From Rhizobium sp. ACO-34A (GTDB lineage Bacteria > Pseudomonadota > Alphaproteobacteria > Rhizobiales > Rhizobiaceae): 64,000 bases of DNA. Shown piece after piece: positions 9,115 to 17,618 of this stretch. Positions within the stretch are counted from its first letter, which is position 1. Every line of letters starts with the position of its first letter. The notes beneath the pieces are model-generated. The model saw only the letters and a program-made list of their open reading frames with translations. It made no database searches and was not told the origin of the DNA. The stretch lies in NCBI GenBank assembly GCA_002600635.1, contig CP021371.1, positions 375,001 to 439,000 on the forward strand, given 5' to 3'. A program made the translations under genes and the position numbers.

Positions 9115-10496
9115 ACCGTCATGTGACCCCGCCGAACATCGGTGCCGCGATTGCGGCGCTGGAGGCGCGTTTTCCCTCGTCGGTCTCCACCGGAAAGTCG
9201 GCCCGCCGCCTGCATGCCGGCGATGAAAGCCATCACGAGCCGAGCGAACCGGATATCGTCGTGCATCCGAAGTCCACGGCCGAAGTGGTGGATGTCGTGA
9301 AGATCGCTGCGCGCAACCGCGTTCCGGTCACGCCGTTCGGTGCGGGCTCGGGGCTTGAGGGCGGCGCAATTCCCCACCGGGGCGGCATTTCGCTCGATAC
9401 CTCGGAACTCTCGGAGATCTTCGAGATCCGCCCTGATGACATGATCGCCCGCGTCGGCGCCGGCGTCCGTCGTCTGGATCTCAATCAGGCGCTGCGCGAC
9501 ACCGGCCTGTTCTTCCCGGTCGATCCCGGTGCCAATGCCTCGATCGGCGGCATGGTCTCGACGGGTGCGAGCGGCACCAATGCGGTGCGCTTCGGCGTGA
9601 TGCGGGAAAACGTGCTGGGCCTGACCGTCGTCACCGCCGAGGGCAAGGTGGTGAAAACCGGCTCGCTCGCCCGCAAGTCGTCGTCGGGATATGACCTGAC
9701 GCGGCTCTTCGTCGGATCCGAGGGCACGCTCGGCGTCGTCACCGAAGTGACGCTCCGCCTGCATCCCATTCCTGATGCCGTCTCCGCCCATGCCGGTTTC
9801 GAGACGCTGGCCGGCGCGGTCAATGCCGTCACCGATATCAAGCGCGCCGGCCTGCAGATCGGCCGTGTCGAACTTCTCGATGCGCCGCTGGTCGATGTCA
9901 TCAACCGCCGCGGCGACATGCGGCTCGAACCCCTGCCCACGCTGTTCTTCGAATTCCACGGCGCGCCCGCCGAGATCGCGTCCCTGTCCGGAACGATTGC
10001 CGACATCGTCAGCGAAAATGGTGGTCGCAGCCTCGAATGGCCGGCGAATGCGGAAGAAAGCCGGGTGCTCTGGGAGACCCGCCGCGATTGCCTCGCCTGG
10101 GCCAAGGCAGAGCGCGATGGCGCGCATTCCTGGCCGACGGATGTCTGCGTGCCGATTTCGAGGCTCGCCGAGGTCGTCCTCGAAACCCGGGAAGACGTCG
10201 CCCGCTCCGGCATCCCCGCCTACATCGTCGGCCATGTCGGCGACGGCAATTTCCACTGCGTCTTCATGCTCAGGCCGGAAGAGGAGGCCGAGGTCGCCCG
10301 CCTTTCCGACCGCATCGTCGAGCGCGCGCTGGCGGCCGGCGGCACGGCAAGCGGCGAGCACGGCGTCGGGCTTGGCAAGCGCAAGTTCCAGAAGCGGGAA
10401 CATGGCGCGGAGGCGATCGCCCTGATGCGCAGCCTCAAGGCCGCGCTCGATCCGCACGGCATTCTCAATCCCGGCAAGGTTCTGCCGGACACCTGA
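9111..10496 (+). CDS. FAD-binding dehydrogenase, GlcD / D-lactate dehydrogenase family
   Basis: 461-residue flavoprotein of the vanillyl-alcohol-oxidase superfamily. The N-terminal PCMH FAD domain shows VVHPKSTAEVVDVVK, VTPFGAGSGLEGGAIP and PGANASIGGMVSTGASGTNAVRFG. The C-terminal domain has HVGDGNFHC and the terminal EHGVGLGKRKF motif with the catalytic His. GTG at 9111 overlaps the aminotransferase stop (GTGA), indicating translational coupling. Relatives oxidise D-lactate, glycolate or other 2-hydroxy acids. Following a transaminase, it could interconvert the keto acid with the 2-hydroxy acid of a methionine analogue, which is inference. Confidence 0.87.
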   Translation: MNRHVTPPNIGAAIAALEARFPSSVSTGKSARRLHAGDESHHEPSEPDIVVHPKSTAEVVDVVKIAARNRVPVTPFGAGSGLEGGAIPHRGGISLDTSELSEIFEIRPDDMIARVGAGVRRLDLNQALRDTGLFFPVDPGANASIGGMVSTGASGTNAVRFGVMRENVLGLTVVTAEGKVVKTGSLARKSSSGYDLTRLFVGSEGTLGVVTEVTLRLHPIPDAVSAHAGFETLAGAVNAVTDIKRAGLQIGRVELLDAPLVDVINRRGDMRLEPLPTLFFEFHGAPAEIASLSGTIADIVSENGGRSLEWPANAEESRVLWETRRDCLAWAKAERDGAHSWPTDVCVPISRLAEVVLETREDVARSGIPAYIVGHVGDGNFHCVFMLRPEEEAEVARLSDRIVERALAAGGTASGEHGVGLGKRKFQKREHGAEAIALMRSLKAALDPHGILNPGKVLPDT

Positions 10497-10530
10497 TCAC
10501 GAACAAGTCTCTCAAAAAGGAAAAGACTGC

Positions 10531-11328
10531 ATGCGTTATTCCTCCCTGATCGCCGGTACCGTCTCGGCCGTCGCCCTGTTCATCGCGGCCCATGGCGCGG
10601 CACTTGCCGAAACCATCAAGTTCGGCGTCACCGCCGGCCCGCACGCCCAGATCGCCGAAGCGCTGGTGCCGGTCGCCAAGGCCAAGGGCCTCGATATCCA
10701 GGTCGTCGAATTCTCCGACGGCGCGCTGATCGACCCGGCCACCAATGACGGCGATCTCGATGCCAACGGCTTCCAGCACACGCCCTATCTCGACCGCCAG
10801 AACAAGGACCGCGGCCTGAACCTCGTCGCCGTCGGCGGCAAGACCGTCCTCCTGCCGATGGCCGGCTATTCACACAAGTTCAAGTCGCTGGCCGATCTGC
10901 CGGAGGGCGCCCAGGTATCCATCCCCAACGATCCGAGCAATGCCGGCCGTGCGCTGAAGCTGCTCGAAGCCGGTGGCGTCATCAAGCTCACGCCGGGCTC
11001 CACGTACAACGCCAGCGAACTCGACATCATCGAGAACCCGAAGAACATCAAGATCATCCCGATGGAAACCGCCCAGCTGCCGCGCTCGCTGGAAGACGTG
11101 GACTTCTCGGTCATCACCTCGCACTTCGCTCTTTCGGCCGGCCTCAACCCGAAGAAGGACGGCCTGCTCGTCGAAGACCAGCTTTCCGAATATTTCTGCC
11201 TGATCGCGGTTGCGGAAAAGAACAAGGACGCTCCGTGGGTGAAGACCCTGGTCGAATCCTACAAGTCGCCGGAAGTGAAGGCCGCCATCGAGAAGACGTT
11301 CGAAGGCAACGTCATCGCCGGCTGGTGA
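10531..11328 (+). CDS. metQ: Methionine ABC transporter substrate-binding protein
   Basis: 265-residue NlpA/MetQ-family periplasmic binding protein. A classical signal peptide occupies about residues 1-26 and ends AALAETIKFGV. It lacks a lipobox cysteine, so unlike E. coli MetQ it is probably soluble and periplasmic. Family motifs are FGVTAGPHAQI, DANGFQHTPYLD, SIPNDPSNAGRALKLLE and DFSVITSHFALSAGL. AAAAGGAAAA precedes the ATG. Followed after 4 bases by metN. Imports methionine or an analogue such as a sulfoxide or D-form; in this cluster the ligand may be an unusual sulfur compound. Confidence 0.88.
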   Translation: MRYSSLIAGTVSAVALFIAAHGAALAETIKFGVTAGPHAQIAEALVPVAKAKGLDIQVVEFSDGALIDPATNDGDLDANGFQHTPYLDRQNKDRGLNLVAVGGKTVLLPMAGYSHKFKSLADLPEGAQVSIPNDPSNAGRALKLLEAGGVIKLTPGSTYNASELDIIENPKNIKIIPMETAQLPRSLEDVDFSVITSHFALSAGLNPKKDGLLVEDQLSEYFCLIAVAEKNKDAPWVKTLVESYKSPEVKAAIEKTFEGNVIAGW

Positions 11329-11332
11329 TGTC

Positions 11333-12481
11333 ATGAACGTTCTTTCCCGCTCCCCGGATCTTGCTTTGCCTGATGACGTGGTCCCGGCCCGTTCCGTCGA
11401 GACGGCTGGCGCGCCCGTCATCCGGGTGGATGAGCTGACGAAGATCTACGATCCGAAGACAGGCCCTGTCCTCGACCGCGTTTCGCTGGCGGTTGCGGAA
11501 GGCGAGATCCACGGCATCATCGGCCGTTCCGGCGCGGGAAAGAGCACTCTGGTCCGTTGCCTGAACGGACTGGTGAAGCCGACCTCCGGCAAGGTATTTG
11601 TCGGCGGTCGCGAGATCAGCGGCCTTTCCGGTTCGGCGTTGCGCACAGCAAGGCGCGATATCGCCATGATCTTCCAGCATTTCAGTCTGTTGTCGTCGCG
11701 CACTGCCGCCGCCAATGTCGCGCTGCCGCTGGAGATCGCCGGTGTCGATCGCGAGACCATCCGGACCCGCGTGCCGAAGCTTCTTGATCTCGTCGGCCTC
11801 TCCGCCAAGGCGGACGCCTATCCGTCCGAACTCTCCGGCGGCCAGAAGCAGCGCATCGGCATTGCCCGTGCGCTGGCGCTGGAGCCGCGTGTGCTGCTGT
11901 CCGACGAGGCGACCTCGGCGCTCGATCCCGAAACCACCGAGCAGATCCTTGACCTCCTGAAGGACATCAACCATCGCCTCGGCCTGACCATCGTGCTCAT
12001 CACTCACGAGATGGACGTGGTGCGCCAGATCGCCAGCCACGTCACCGTGCTGGAGCATGGCAAGGTGGTCGAGAGCGGCGAGACCTTCGACGTCTTCGCC
12101 TTCCCGCAATCACCCGTCGCCCGCTCCTTCCTCGCGAGCATCGTCGCCCATGACCTGCCGCGGGAGGTCTCCAGCCGGCTTCTTCCCGCGCCGGCCGCCA
12201 ACACCGATCCCGTCCTGCGCATCGTCTTCACCGGCGACGCGGCGCACGATCCGGTGGTCGCCACGCTGGTCGAGCAATTCGGCGTGCGCCCGAACATCCT
12301 GCATGGTCGCATCGACTACATCGACGGACGGCCGCTCGGGGTCATCACCCTCGTCGCCGAAGGTGCGGAACCGAAACTGTCCGGCATCCTTGCCTATCTT
12401 TCATCCCTTGGACTTCACGGAGAGCTCGTCGGCCATGCTGTTCGATCTGTTTCCGCCGGCGCTGGTCGGCCTCGTTCTTGA
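11333..12481 (+). CDS. metN: Methionine ABC transporter ATP-binding protein
   Basis: 382-residue ATPase. Walker A is GRSGAGKST, the signature is LSGGQKQR, and Walker B is VLLSDEATSALD with the H-loop THEM. The C-terminal NIL-type regulatory domain (about residues 285-370, LRIVFTGDAAHDPVVATL) is characteristic of MetN and senses cytoplasmic methionine in known homologues. The gene starts 4 bases after metQ and overlaps metI by 47 bases, so the three are coupled. An N-terminal extension of about 30 residues precedes the ATPase domain. Confidence 0.9.
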   Translation: MNVLSRSPDLALPDDVVPARSVETAGAPVIRVDELTKIYDPKTGPVLDRVSLAVAEGEIHGIIGRSGAGKSTLVRCLNGLVKPTSGKVFVGGREISGLSGSALRTARRDIAMIFQHFSLLSSRTAAANVALPLEIAGVDRETIRTRVPKLLDLVGLSAKADAYPSELSGGQKQRIGIARALALEPRVLLSDEATSALDPETTEQILDLLKDINHRLGLTIVLITHEMDVVRQIASHVTVLEHGKVVESGETFDVFAFPQSPVARSFLASIVAHDLPREVSSRLLPAPAANTDPVLRIVFTGDAAHDPVVATLVEQFGVRPNILHGRIDYIDGRPLGVITLVAEGAEPKLSGILAYLSSLGLHGELVGHAVRSVSAGAGRPRS

Positions 12482-13127
12482 ATCGCTGAAGCAGACGGTG
12501 ACGATGGTGGCTGCGGCCGCCTTGCTCTCGACTGTCATCGGCCTGCCGCTCGGCATCCTGCTCGTCGTCACCGCTCCCGGCCAGTTCATGGAGCGGCCGA
12601 TCTTCAACCGCATCGCCGGCACGGTGGTCAATCTCGTCCGCTCCACGCCGTTCATCATCCTCATGGTGGCGATCATCCCGTTCACCCGGCTCGTCGCCGG
12701 AACCACGGTCGGTACGTTGGCGGCCATCGTGCCGCTCACCGTCGCCATCACGCCGCTTTATGCCCGCCTTGCCGAGGCCGCCATGCGCGAGGTCGACCAG
12801 AGCCTGATCGAGGCCGCGGAAAGCATGGGCGCAAGCCCGCTGCAGATCATCTGGAAGGTGCTGCTGCCGGAGGCCCTGCCGGGCATCCTTGCCGGCCAGA
12901 CGGTCACGCTGGTGAGCCTCGTCGGATACTCCGCCATGGCCGGCACCGTCGGCGGCGGCGGTCTCGGCGACCTCGGCATCCGCTTCGGTTACCAGCGCTT
13001 CATGCCGGAAGTGATGATCGCCGTCGTCGTCATCCTCGTGGTGATCGTCCAATCGATCCAGATGATCGGCGACTGGACCGCCCGCATCGTCAACCACCGG
13101 GTTGCCCGCCGCCGGGCCGCCGCATGA
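12435..13127 (+). CDS. metI: Methionine ABC transporter permease
   Basis: 230-residue inner-membrane permease with about five transmembrane helices. It carries the binding-protein-dependent loop (EAAESMGASPLQIIWKVLLPEALPG) that contacts the ATPase. VRSTPFIILMVAIIPF and GYSAMAGTVGGGGLGDLG are typical MetI segments. ATG 12435 lies inside the 3' end of metN, a 47-base overlap in a different frame; homology starts exactly there. Completes MetNIQ. Confidence 0.9.
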   Translation: MLFDLFPPALVGLVLESLKQTVTMVAAAALLSTVIGLPLGILLVVTAPGQFMERPIFNRIAGTVVNLVRSTPFIILMVAIIPFTRLVAGTTVGTLAAIVPLTVAITPLYARLAEAAMREVDQSLIEAAESMGASPLQIIWKVLLPEALPGILAGQTVTLVSLVGYSAMAGTVGGGGLGDLGIRFGYQRFMPEVMIAVVVILVVIVQSIQMIGDWTARIVNHRVARRRAAA

Positions 13128-13203
13128 CCCCTAGCGTAAACGGGCTCTGTCCGACCGAATTCGTCGCCGGCGTTCCGGCGCTTGCAAGAAAAGGAGAAAT
13201 GTC

Positions 13204-14262
13204 ATGACCATTCATACTCTGCCAGTTGATCTGCCGCTGGTCGATATCTCGCGCTTCCACGCCTCGCCCGAGGAGCGCGAAAGCTTCATCGCCGACCTGC
13301 GCCGCACCCTTCACGACCACGGCTTCTTCTATCTCACCGGCCATGGCGTCGATCCCAAGCTGATCGCCGACGTGATCGCCACTTCCAAGCAGTTTTTCGC
13401 GCTGCCGCTGGAGCAGAAGCTGGAAATCGAGATGGTCAAGTCGCCCCATTTCCGCGGCTATAACCGCGCCGGCTACGAGCGCACCCGCGGCGAGCAGGAC
13501 TGGCGCGAACAGCTCGACATCAACACCGAGGGCGAGGCCGTCAAGCTCGGTCCCGATACCCCCGCCTGGAAGCGCCTGTTCGGCCCCAACCAGTGGCCGT
13601 CCGCCCTCCCGGAGCTGAAGCCCTTGCTGCTCGCCTATCAGGCCGAAGTAACCCGTATCGGCATCGACATCCTCAAGGCCATCGCCGTGGCGCTCGGCCA
13701 GCCGGAGAATGCCTTCGCCGAGATCTACGAGCCGCAGCCCTCGCAGCTCCTGAAGATCATCCGCTATCCCGGCCGCGAAGTCGCCAAGTCCGACCAGGGC
13801 GTCGGCGCCCACAAGGATGGCGGTTTCGTCACCGTGCTCCTGCAGGATACCGTTCCGGGCCTGCGTGTGCAGACCGAAGACGGCGTGTGGCTCGAAGCCC
13901 CCCCGATCCCGGGAACCTTCGTCATCAACACCGGCGAACTTCTGGAACTCGCGACCAACGGTTTCGTCCGCGCCGACGTGCATGACGTCGTAGCCCCGCC
14001 GGCCGGTGTCGAGCGCTTCTCCGTCGCCTTCTTCCTCGGCTCGCGCTACGACGCGACGATCCCGGTCATCGACCTGCCGGACGAACTGAAGCGCGACGAA
14101 CGCGGCGTGACCGTCGACCCGCTCAACCCGATCTTCCGCGAAGTGGGCCAGAACCACCTGAAGAGCCGCCTCCGTTCGCATCCGGATGTCGCGCGTGCCC
14201 ATCACGCCGACCTCCTGACCCCGGAACAGCTCGCCGGTCCGGCCGTTGCCCAGGCCTATTGA
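13204..14262 (+). CDS. 2OG-Fe(II) oxygenase, isopenicillin N synthase-like
   Basis: 352-residue non-haem iron oxygenase. The N-terminal DIOX_N domain begins LPLVDISRFH and includes HGFFYLTGHGVD. The jelly-roll core has the iron triad His203, Asp205 (AHKDGG) and His260 (DVHDVV), plus Arg271-x-Ser273 for 2-oxoglutarate. AGGAG lies before the ATG, 76 bases after metI, so it is probably the last gene of this operon; a strong hairpin follows at 14283. It belongs to the IPNS-like branch, not the TauD branch. It may oxidise a sulfur-containing substrate imported by MetNIQ, but neither substrate nor need for 2-oxoglutarate can be read from sequence. Confidence 0.85.
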   Translation: MTIHTLPVDLPLVDISRFHASPEERESFIADLRRTLHDHGFFYLTGHGVDPKLIADVIATSKQFFALPLEQKLEIEMVKSPHFRGYNRAGYERTRGEQDWREQLDINTEGEAVKLGPDTPAWKRLFGPNQWPSALPELKPLLLAYQAEVTRIGIDILKAIAVALGQPENAFAEIYEPQPSQLLKIIRYPGREVAKSDQGVGAHKDGGFVTVLLQDTVPGLRVQTEDGVWLEAPPIPGTFVINTGELLELATNGFVRADVHDVVAPPAGVERFSVAFFLGSRYDATIPVIDLPDELKRDERGVTVDPLNPIFREVGQNHLKSRLRSHPDVARAHHADLLTPEQLAGPAVAQAY

Positions 14263-14282
14263 GGGCAGGGATCGATGAGGAC

Positions 14283-14313
14283 AGCCTCCCGCCGGATCTG
14301 CCGGCGGGAGGCT
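14283..14313 (+). terminator. Strong hairpin after the met/oxygenase operon
   Basis: A 13-bp perfect stem (AGCCTCCCGCCGG / CCGGCGGGAGGCT) with a 5-base loop starts 20 bases after the oxygenase stop. There is no T-run, so it may act as a transcript-end stabiliser or Rho-assisted terminator. Confidence 0.6.
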
Positions 14314-14377
14314 GGTACAGGCGTCCCGGCAGTGTCTTCGAAAGAGTAGAAAATTCCCATTCGGCAATTCTCATTAG

Positions 14378-14394
14378 TCTATAAAATCTATCAA
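14378..14394. promoter_or_regulatory. Putative LysR-type half-operator before sulfonate ABC operon
   Basis: TCTAT-N7-ATCAA, matching the TCTAT-N7-ATNRA pattern of the other sulfur promoters, with a second TCTAT inside the spacer. It ends 52 bases before the ATG of the binding protein, a spacing close to that seen in the other operons. Confidence 0.4.
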
Positions 14395-14446
14395 CTAACA
14401 CTGCTTTTATTATCCTGTCCCCGGATCTCATTGAAGGGGACGAACA

Positions 14447-15490
14447 ATGACCAGCAATTCCTCACCCGAGACGCAGCCGGCAAGCGGCGCTCTCTCCCGC
14501 CGCACCCTCATCAAGACGGCAGGCCTCGCCGGAGCGGCCGCAGCCGTCGGCGTCTTCGGCGCCCGCACGACGAGCTACGCCGTTGCCGGCAATCTCATTC
14601 CGATCAAGCTCGAATGGACGGAAGTGGCGGCCTGTCATTCTCCCGTAGGCTTCGGTCTCGCCAAGGGCACTTACGCAAAGCACGGCCTCGACGTAGAGCT
14701 GTTCTATCAGGGCGCCAGCGGCCAGACGCTCATTCAGGCGCTTGCCACCCGCAAGGCGGAAGCCGGCCCGGGTCTTCTCTATGATTGGCTGAAGCCGATC
14801 GAGCAGGGCTTCGACGTCAAGCTCTTCGCCGGCTCCCATGGCGGTTGCCAGCGCGTTCTGGTCAAGCCGGATTCCGGTATCAAGACGCTGACCGACCTCA
14901 AGGGCAAGACGATCGGCACCTTCGACGTCATGTCCCCCTCTCGCGTCGCCTTCTCGGTCGCGCTCGCCAAGGCCGGCCTCAATCCGGAAACCGATGTCAC
15001 CTGGAAGGTCTTCCCCTTCGATCTCGTTGCCGAAGGCGTGCTGAAGGGCGAGGCCGATGCCGTCGCGCATATGGATCCCTGGGCCTATTCCTATGAAAAA
15101 CAGCATGGTTTCGTGAAGATCGCCGACACCCAGACCGGCACCTTCCAGGATCGCGTCTGCTGCGTTCTCGGCGTCAACGGCGATTACTACGAGGCCAACA
15201 AGGACGCCATCAAGCGTGTCGCTGCGGCCAACCTCGAAATCCACCAGTACACCGCGCAGCATCCGGACGAAGTGGCGAAGTGGTATTTCGACACGCTGAA
15301 GCCCGGCCTGCCGCTCGAGGATCTGACCGAGGTTCTCGCGTCCTTCACCTATCACGACCACTGGTTCGGCAAGGAACTCGTGAAGGAGGTGAAGACCGGC
15401 TACGAGGACCTGAAGCTTACCGGCGTTGCCGATGCCTCCACCGATCCGGAGGAAATCGCAAACCGCATCACCATCGACATCTTTGCGTGA
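14447..15490 (+). CDS. ABC substrate-binding protein, SsuA/NrtA-type, Tat-exported
   Basis: 347-residue periplasmic binding protein with an N-terminal twin-arginine signal (SRRTLIKTAGLAGAAAAVG), so it is probably exported folded. The mature part has the family layout: WTEVAACHSPVGFGLAKGTY, ATRKAEAGPGLLYDW, LTDLKGKTIGTFD and a DPWAYSYEKQHG segment. AAGGGG precedes the ATG. Relatives bind aliphatic sulfonates, nitrate, taurine or pyrimidine precursors; the sulfur neighbourhood points to an organosulfur ligand. First gene of an operon continuing through metY at 17619. Confidence 0.85.
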   Translation: MTSNSSPETQPASGALSRRTLIKTAGLAGAAAAVGVFGARTTSYAVAGNLIPIKLEWTEVAACHSPVGFGLAKGTYAKHGLDVELFYQGASGQTLIQALATRKAEAGPGLLYDWLKPIEQGFDVKLFAGSHGGCQRVLVKPDSGIKTLTDLKGKTIGTFDVMSPSRVAFSVALAKAGLNPETDVTWKVFPFDLVAEGVLKGEADAVAHMDPWAYSYEKQHGFVKIADTQTGTFQDRVCCVLGVNGDYYEANKDAIKRVAAANLEIHQYTAQHPDEVAKWYFDTLKPGLPLEDLTEVLASFTYHDHWFGKELVKEVKTGYEDLKLTGVADASTDPEEIANRITIDIFA

Positions 15491-15497
15491 GCCGGCC

Positions 15498-16496
15498 ATG
15501 AGCGACGTCATCCGAAGCGAATTCGGCGCGGTTTCCGGGGCGGTGCCGCTCCGGGGCCGGGCGCCCTGGCGGGACGGCCTTCTGGCCGCCGCCACCTGGG
15601 GCGCGGCAGCCGCGGTCACCTGGTTTCTCCCCGATGTGATCACCTGGGGCGCAACCGGCCTCTTCGCGCTCGTGGTGGCGATCGGCGCGGCCATCTTCCT
15701 CGTGCTTTCCTTCGCCGTGCCACGGCTCGGCGAAGGGGCAAGGACGCTCGTGCATTACGGCCCCTGGTTCATCGCCATCGGCGTCTGGTTCACGGTGTGG
15801 GAACTGCTGACCGCCAAGCTCGGCTGGCTCCCCAAGCCCTTCTTTTCGCCGCCGCAGGGCCTGCTGCATGTCTATGTCACGGATTGGGAGAGGCTTCTCG
15901 TCTGCGTCGCCTATACCGCGCGTCTCTGGGGCCTTGGCTTCTTCTCCGGCATCGTCGTCGGCTTTGCCGCCGGCGTGGCGCTGGGCTGGTCCAGGCGTTT
16001 CGCCTATTGGGGCATGCCGATCCTGAAGCTCATCGGGCCGGTTCCCGCCAGCGCCTGGATCCCCTGCACATTCTTTATTTTCCCGTCGACCTTCCACGCC
16101 TCGATCTTCCTCGTGGCGCTCGCCTCGGGCATTCCGGTCGCGATCCTGACGGCCGCCGGCGTCGAACAGGTAAACCGCTCCTATTACGACGTCGCCCGCA
16201 CGCTCGGCGCCTCCAATCGCTACCTGATCTTCAAGGTCGCGATCCCCGCCTCGCTGCCCAACGTCTTCGTCGGCCTGTTCATGGGCCTCTATTACTCCTT
16301 CGCCGTGCTGGTCGTTGCCGAAATGCTCGGCGCCAAGTTCGGCCTCGGCTGGTACCTGCAGTTCAACACCGCCTATTCGGCCTACGCCAATGTCTATGCT
16401 GCCCTGATCGTCATGGCGCTGATCTGCGCAGGCCTGGTCAGGCTGCAGTTCATCCTGCGCGACAGGCTGCTCGGCTGGCAGAAGGGGATCCTCTGA
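15498..16496 (+). CDS. ABC transporter permease, SsuC/TauC type
   Basis: 332-residue inner-membrane permease. The first part holds two to three extra helices, and the C-terminal half carries the usual permease core with the coupling loop YYDVARTLGASNRYLIFKVAIPASLPNVFVG. The start at ATG 15498, 7 bases after the binding-protein stop, fits homology; the upstream open frame overlaps the previous gene and is not coding. Its stop codon overlaps the ATPase start (TGATG). Confidence 0.87.
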   Translation: MSDVIRSEFGAVSGAVPLRGRAPWRDGLLAAATWGAAAAVTWFLPDVITWGATGLFALVVAIGAAIFLVLSFAVPRLGEGARTLVHYGPWFIAIGVWFTVWELLTAKLGWLPKPFFSPPQGLLHVYVTDWERLLVCVAYTARLWGLGFFSGIVVGFAAGVALGWSRRFAYWGMPILKLIGPVPASAWIPCTFFIFPSTFHASIFLVALASGIPVAILTAAGVEQVNRSYYDVARTLGASNRYLIFKVAIPASLPNVFVGLFMGLYYSFAVLVVAEMLGAKFGLGWYLQFNTAYSAYANVYAALIVMALICAGLVRLQFILRDRLLGWQKGIL

Positions 16497-17287
16497 TGGC
16501 GCTCGCATTCGACACTCCGGCCACCGCCACCCGCAGCCTCGCGCTCGATATCGATCATGTCTCCCATGGCTTCGATCTCGGCACGCGCCAGCTTCAGGTG
16601 CTGGACGACGTTTCGATCAACGTGAAGCCCGGCGAGTTCGTTGCTTTGCTCGGTCCCTCGGGTTGCGGCAAGTCGACCCTGCTCAGGCTCGCCGCCGGGC
16701 TGGAACAGCCGCTGCAGGGCGAGCTTCGCGAGGACGGCGAGGTGATCCGCAAGCCGAACCCGGATCGCATCCTTGTCTTTCAGGAAGCAACGCTCTTCCC
16801 ATGGCTGACCGTTCGGCGGAACATCGCCACGGGCCTCGATGCCCGCGGTGTCCTGAACGAACAGGAATACCGCATCGACGAAGTTCTGAAACTCGTCCGC
16901 CTCGAAGGCTTCGGCGATGCATTCCCGCACCAGCTTTCCGGCGGCATGGCCCAGCGTGTGGCGATTGCCCGCGCCCTGGTCAACGATCCGAAGCTGCTCC
17001 TGCTCGATGAGCCCTTCGGCAAGCTCGACTCCCTGACACGGCTTTCGATGCAGAACGAGCTCTTGCAATTGTGGAAGGACGTGGGCTTCACCGCGCTCCT
17101 GGTGACCCATGACGTGGAGGAAGCCCTGCTGCTGGCCGACCGCGTCATCGTCTTTTCCAACCGTCCGGCGCGGATCGTCTCGGAACTCGTCGTCGAAAAG
17201 GCTCATCCGCGCCGCCGCGACGATGCCGATCTCGTGCATCTGCGCCAGACGCTGCTCGAACAGCTGGGAGTGGCCCATGACGTCTGA
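16496..17287 (+). CDS. ABC transporter ATP-binding protein, SsuB/TauB type
   Basis: 263-residue ATPase with Walker A GPSGCGKST, Q-loop VFQEATLFPWLTV, signature LSGGMAQR, Walker B LLLLDEPFGKLD and H-loop VTHDVEEAL. The permease stop and the ATG share a base, so translation is coupled. The 3' end overlaps the following small membrane-protein gene by 11 bases. Energises the importer formed with the two preceding genes. Confidence 0.9.
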   Translation: MALAFDTPATATRSLALDIDHVSHGFDLGTRQLQVLDDVSINVKPGEFVALLGPSGCGKSTLLRLAAGLEQPLQGELREDGEVIRKPNPDRILVFQEATLFPWLTVRRNIATGLDARGVLNEQEYRIDEVLKLVRLEGFGDAFPHQLSGGMAQRVAIARALVNDPKLLLLDEPFGKLDSLTRLSMQNELLQLWKDVGFTALLVTHDVEEALLLADRVIVFSNRPARIVSELVVEKAHPRRRDDADLVHLRQTLLEQLGVAHDV

Positions 17288-17594
17288 GGCGAAGCTTCCC
17301 CTGCTGCTGGCATTTCTCGGCAGCGTCGTCACCGCTCTGGCGCTCGGCTGGTGGTGGCTGATCTTCGGCAAGGTCGTCGAGAGCGGTTACATCACCTATG
17401 CGCAGGCGGCACCCTGCTTGGCCGGCACGTCCGATCTTTGTCGGCTCGCCGAGGCGCTCTGCACCAACGACCATTTCTTCGGCATCCGCTGGTATGCGCC
17501 CGAAGCGCTCTGGGTCGGCGCGGCCCTGCTGGCAGCGGCACTCCTCAACCTGACGGTCCGGACCGGTGTCCGGTCCACCGATCAATCCCGATAA
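17277..17594 (+). CDS. Two-span cysteine-containing small membrane protein
   Basis: 105-residue protein starting at ATG 17277, 11 bases inside the ATPase gene. Helix 1 spans about residues 8-30 and helix 2 about 76-93. The roughly 45-residue loop between them carries three cysteines (47, 55, 62), two adjacent His/Asp residues and several aromatics. I do not recognise a family. Embedding between an importer and metY, in the same direction and with tight overlap, implies a linked job, such as an accessory transporter subunit, thiol handling or membrane anchoring. Function is unknown. Confidence 0.7.
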   Translation: MTSEAKLPLLLAFLGSVVTALALGWWWLIFGKVVESGYITYAQAAPCLAGTSDLCRLAEALCTNDHFFGIRWYAPEALWVGAALLAAALLNLTVRTGVRSTDQSR

Positions 17595-17618
17595 CGACCG
17601 ATAACGGAGGAAGAACCC

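Noticed and set aside
17595..17618. SAM-II riboswitch upstream of metY
   Set aside because: Only 24 bases separate the genes and no pseudoknot-like sequence is present.
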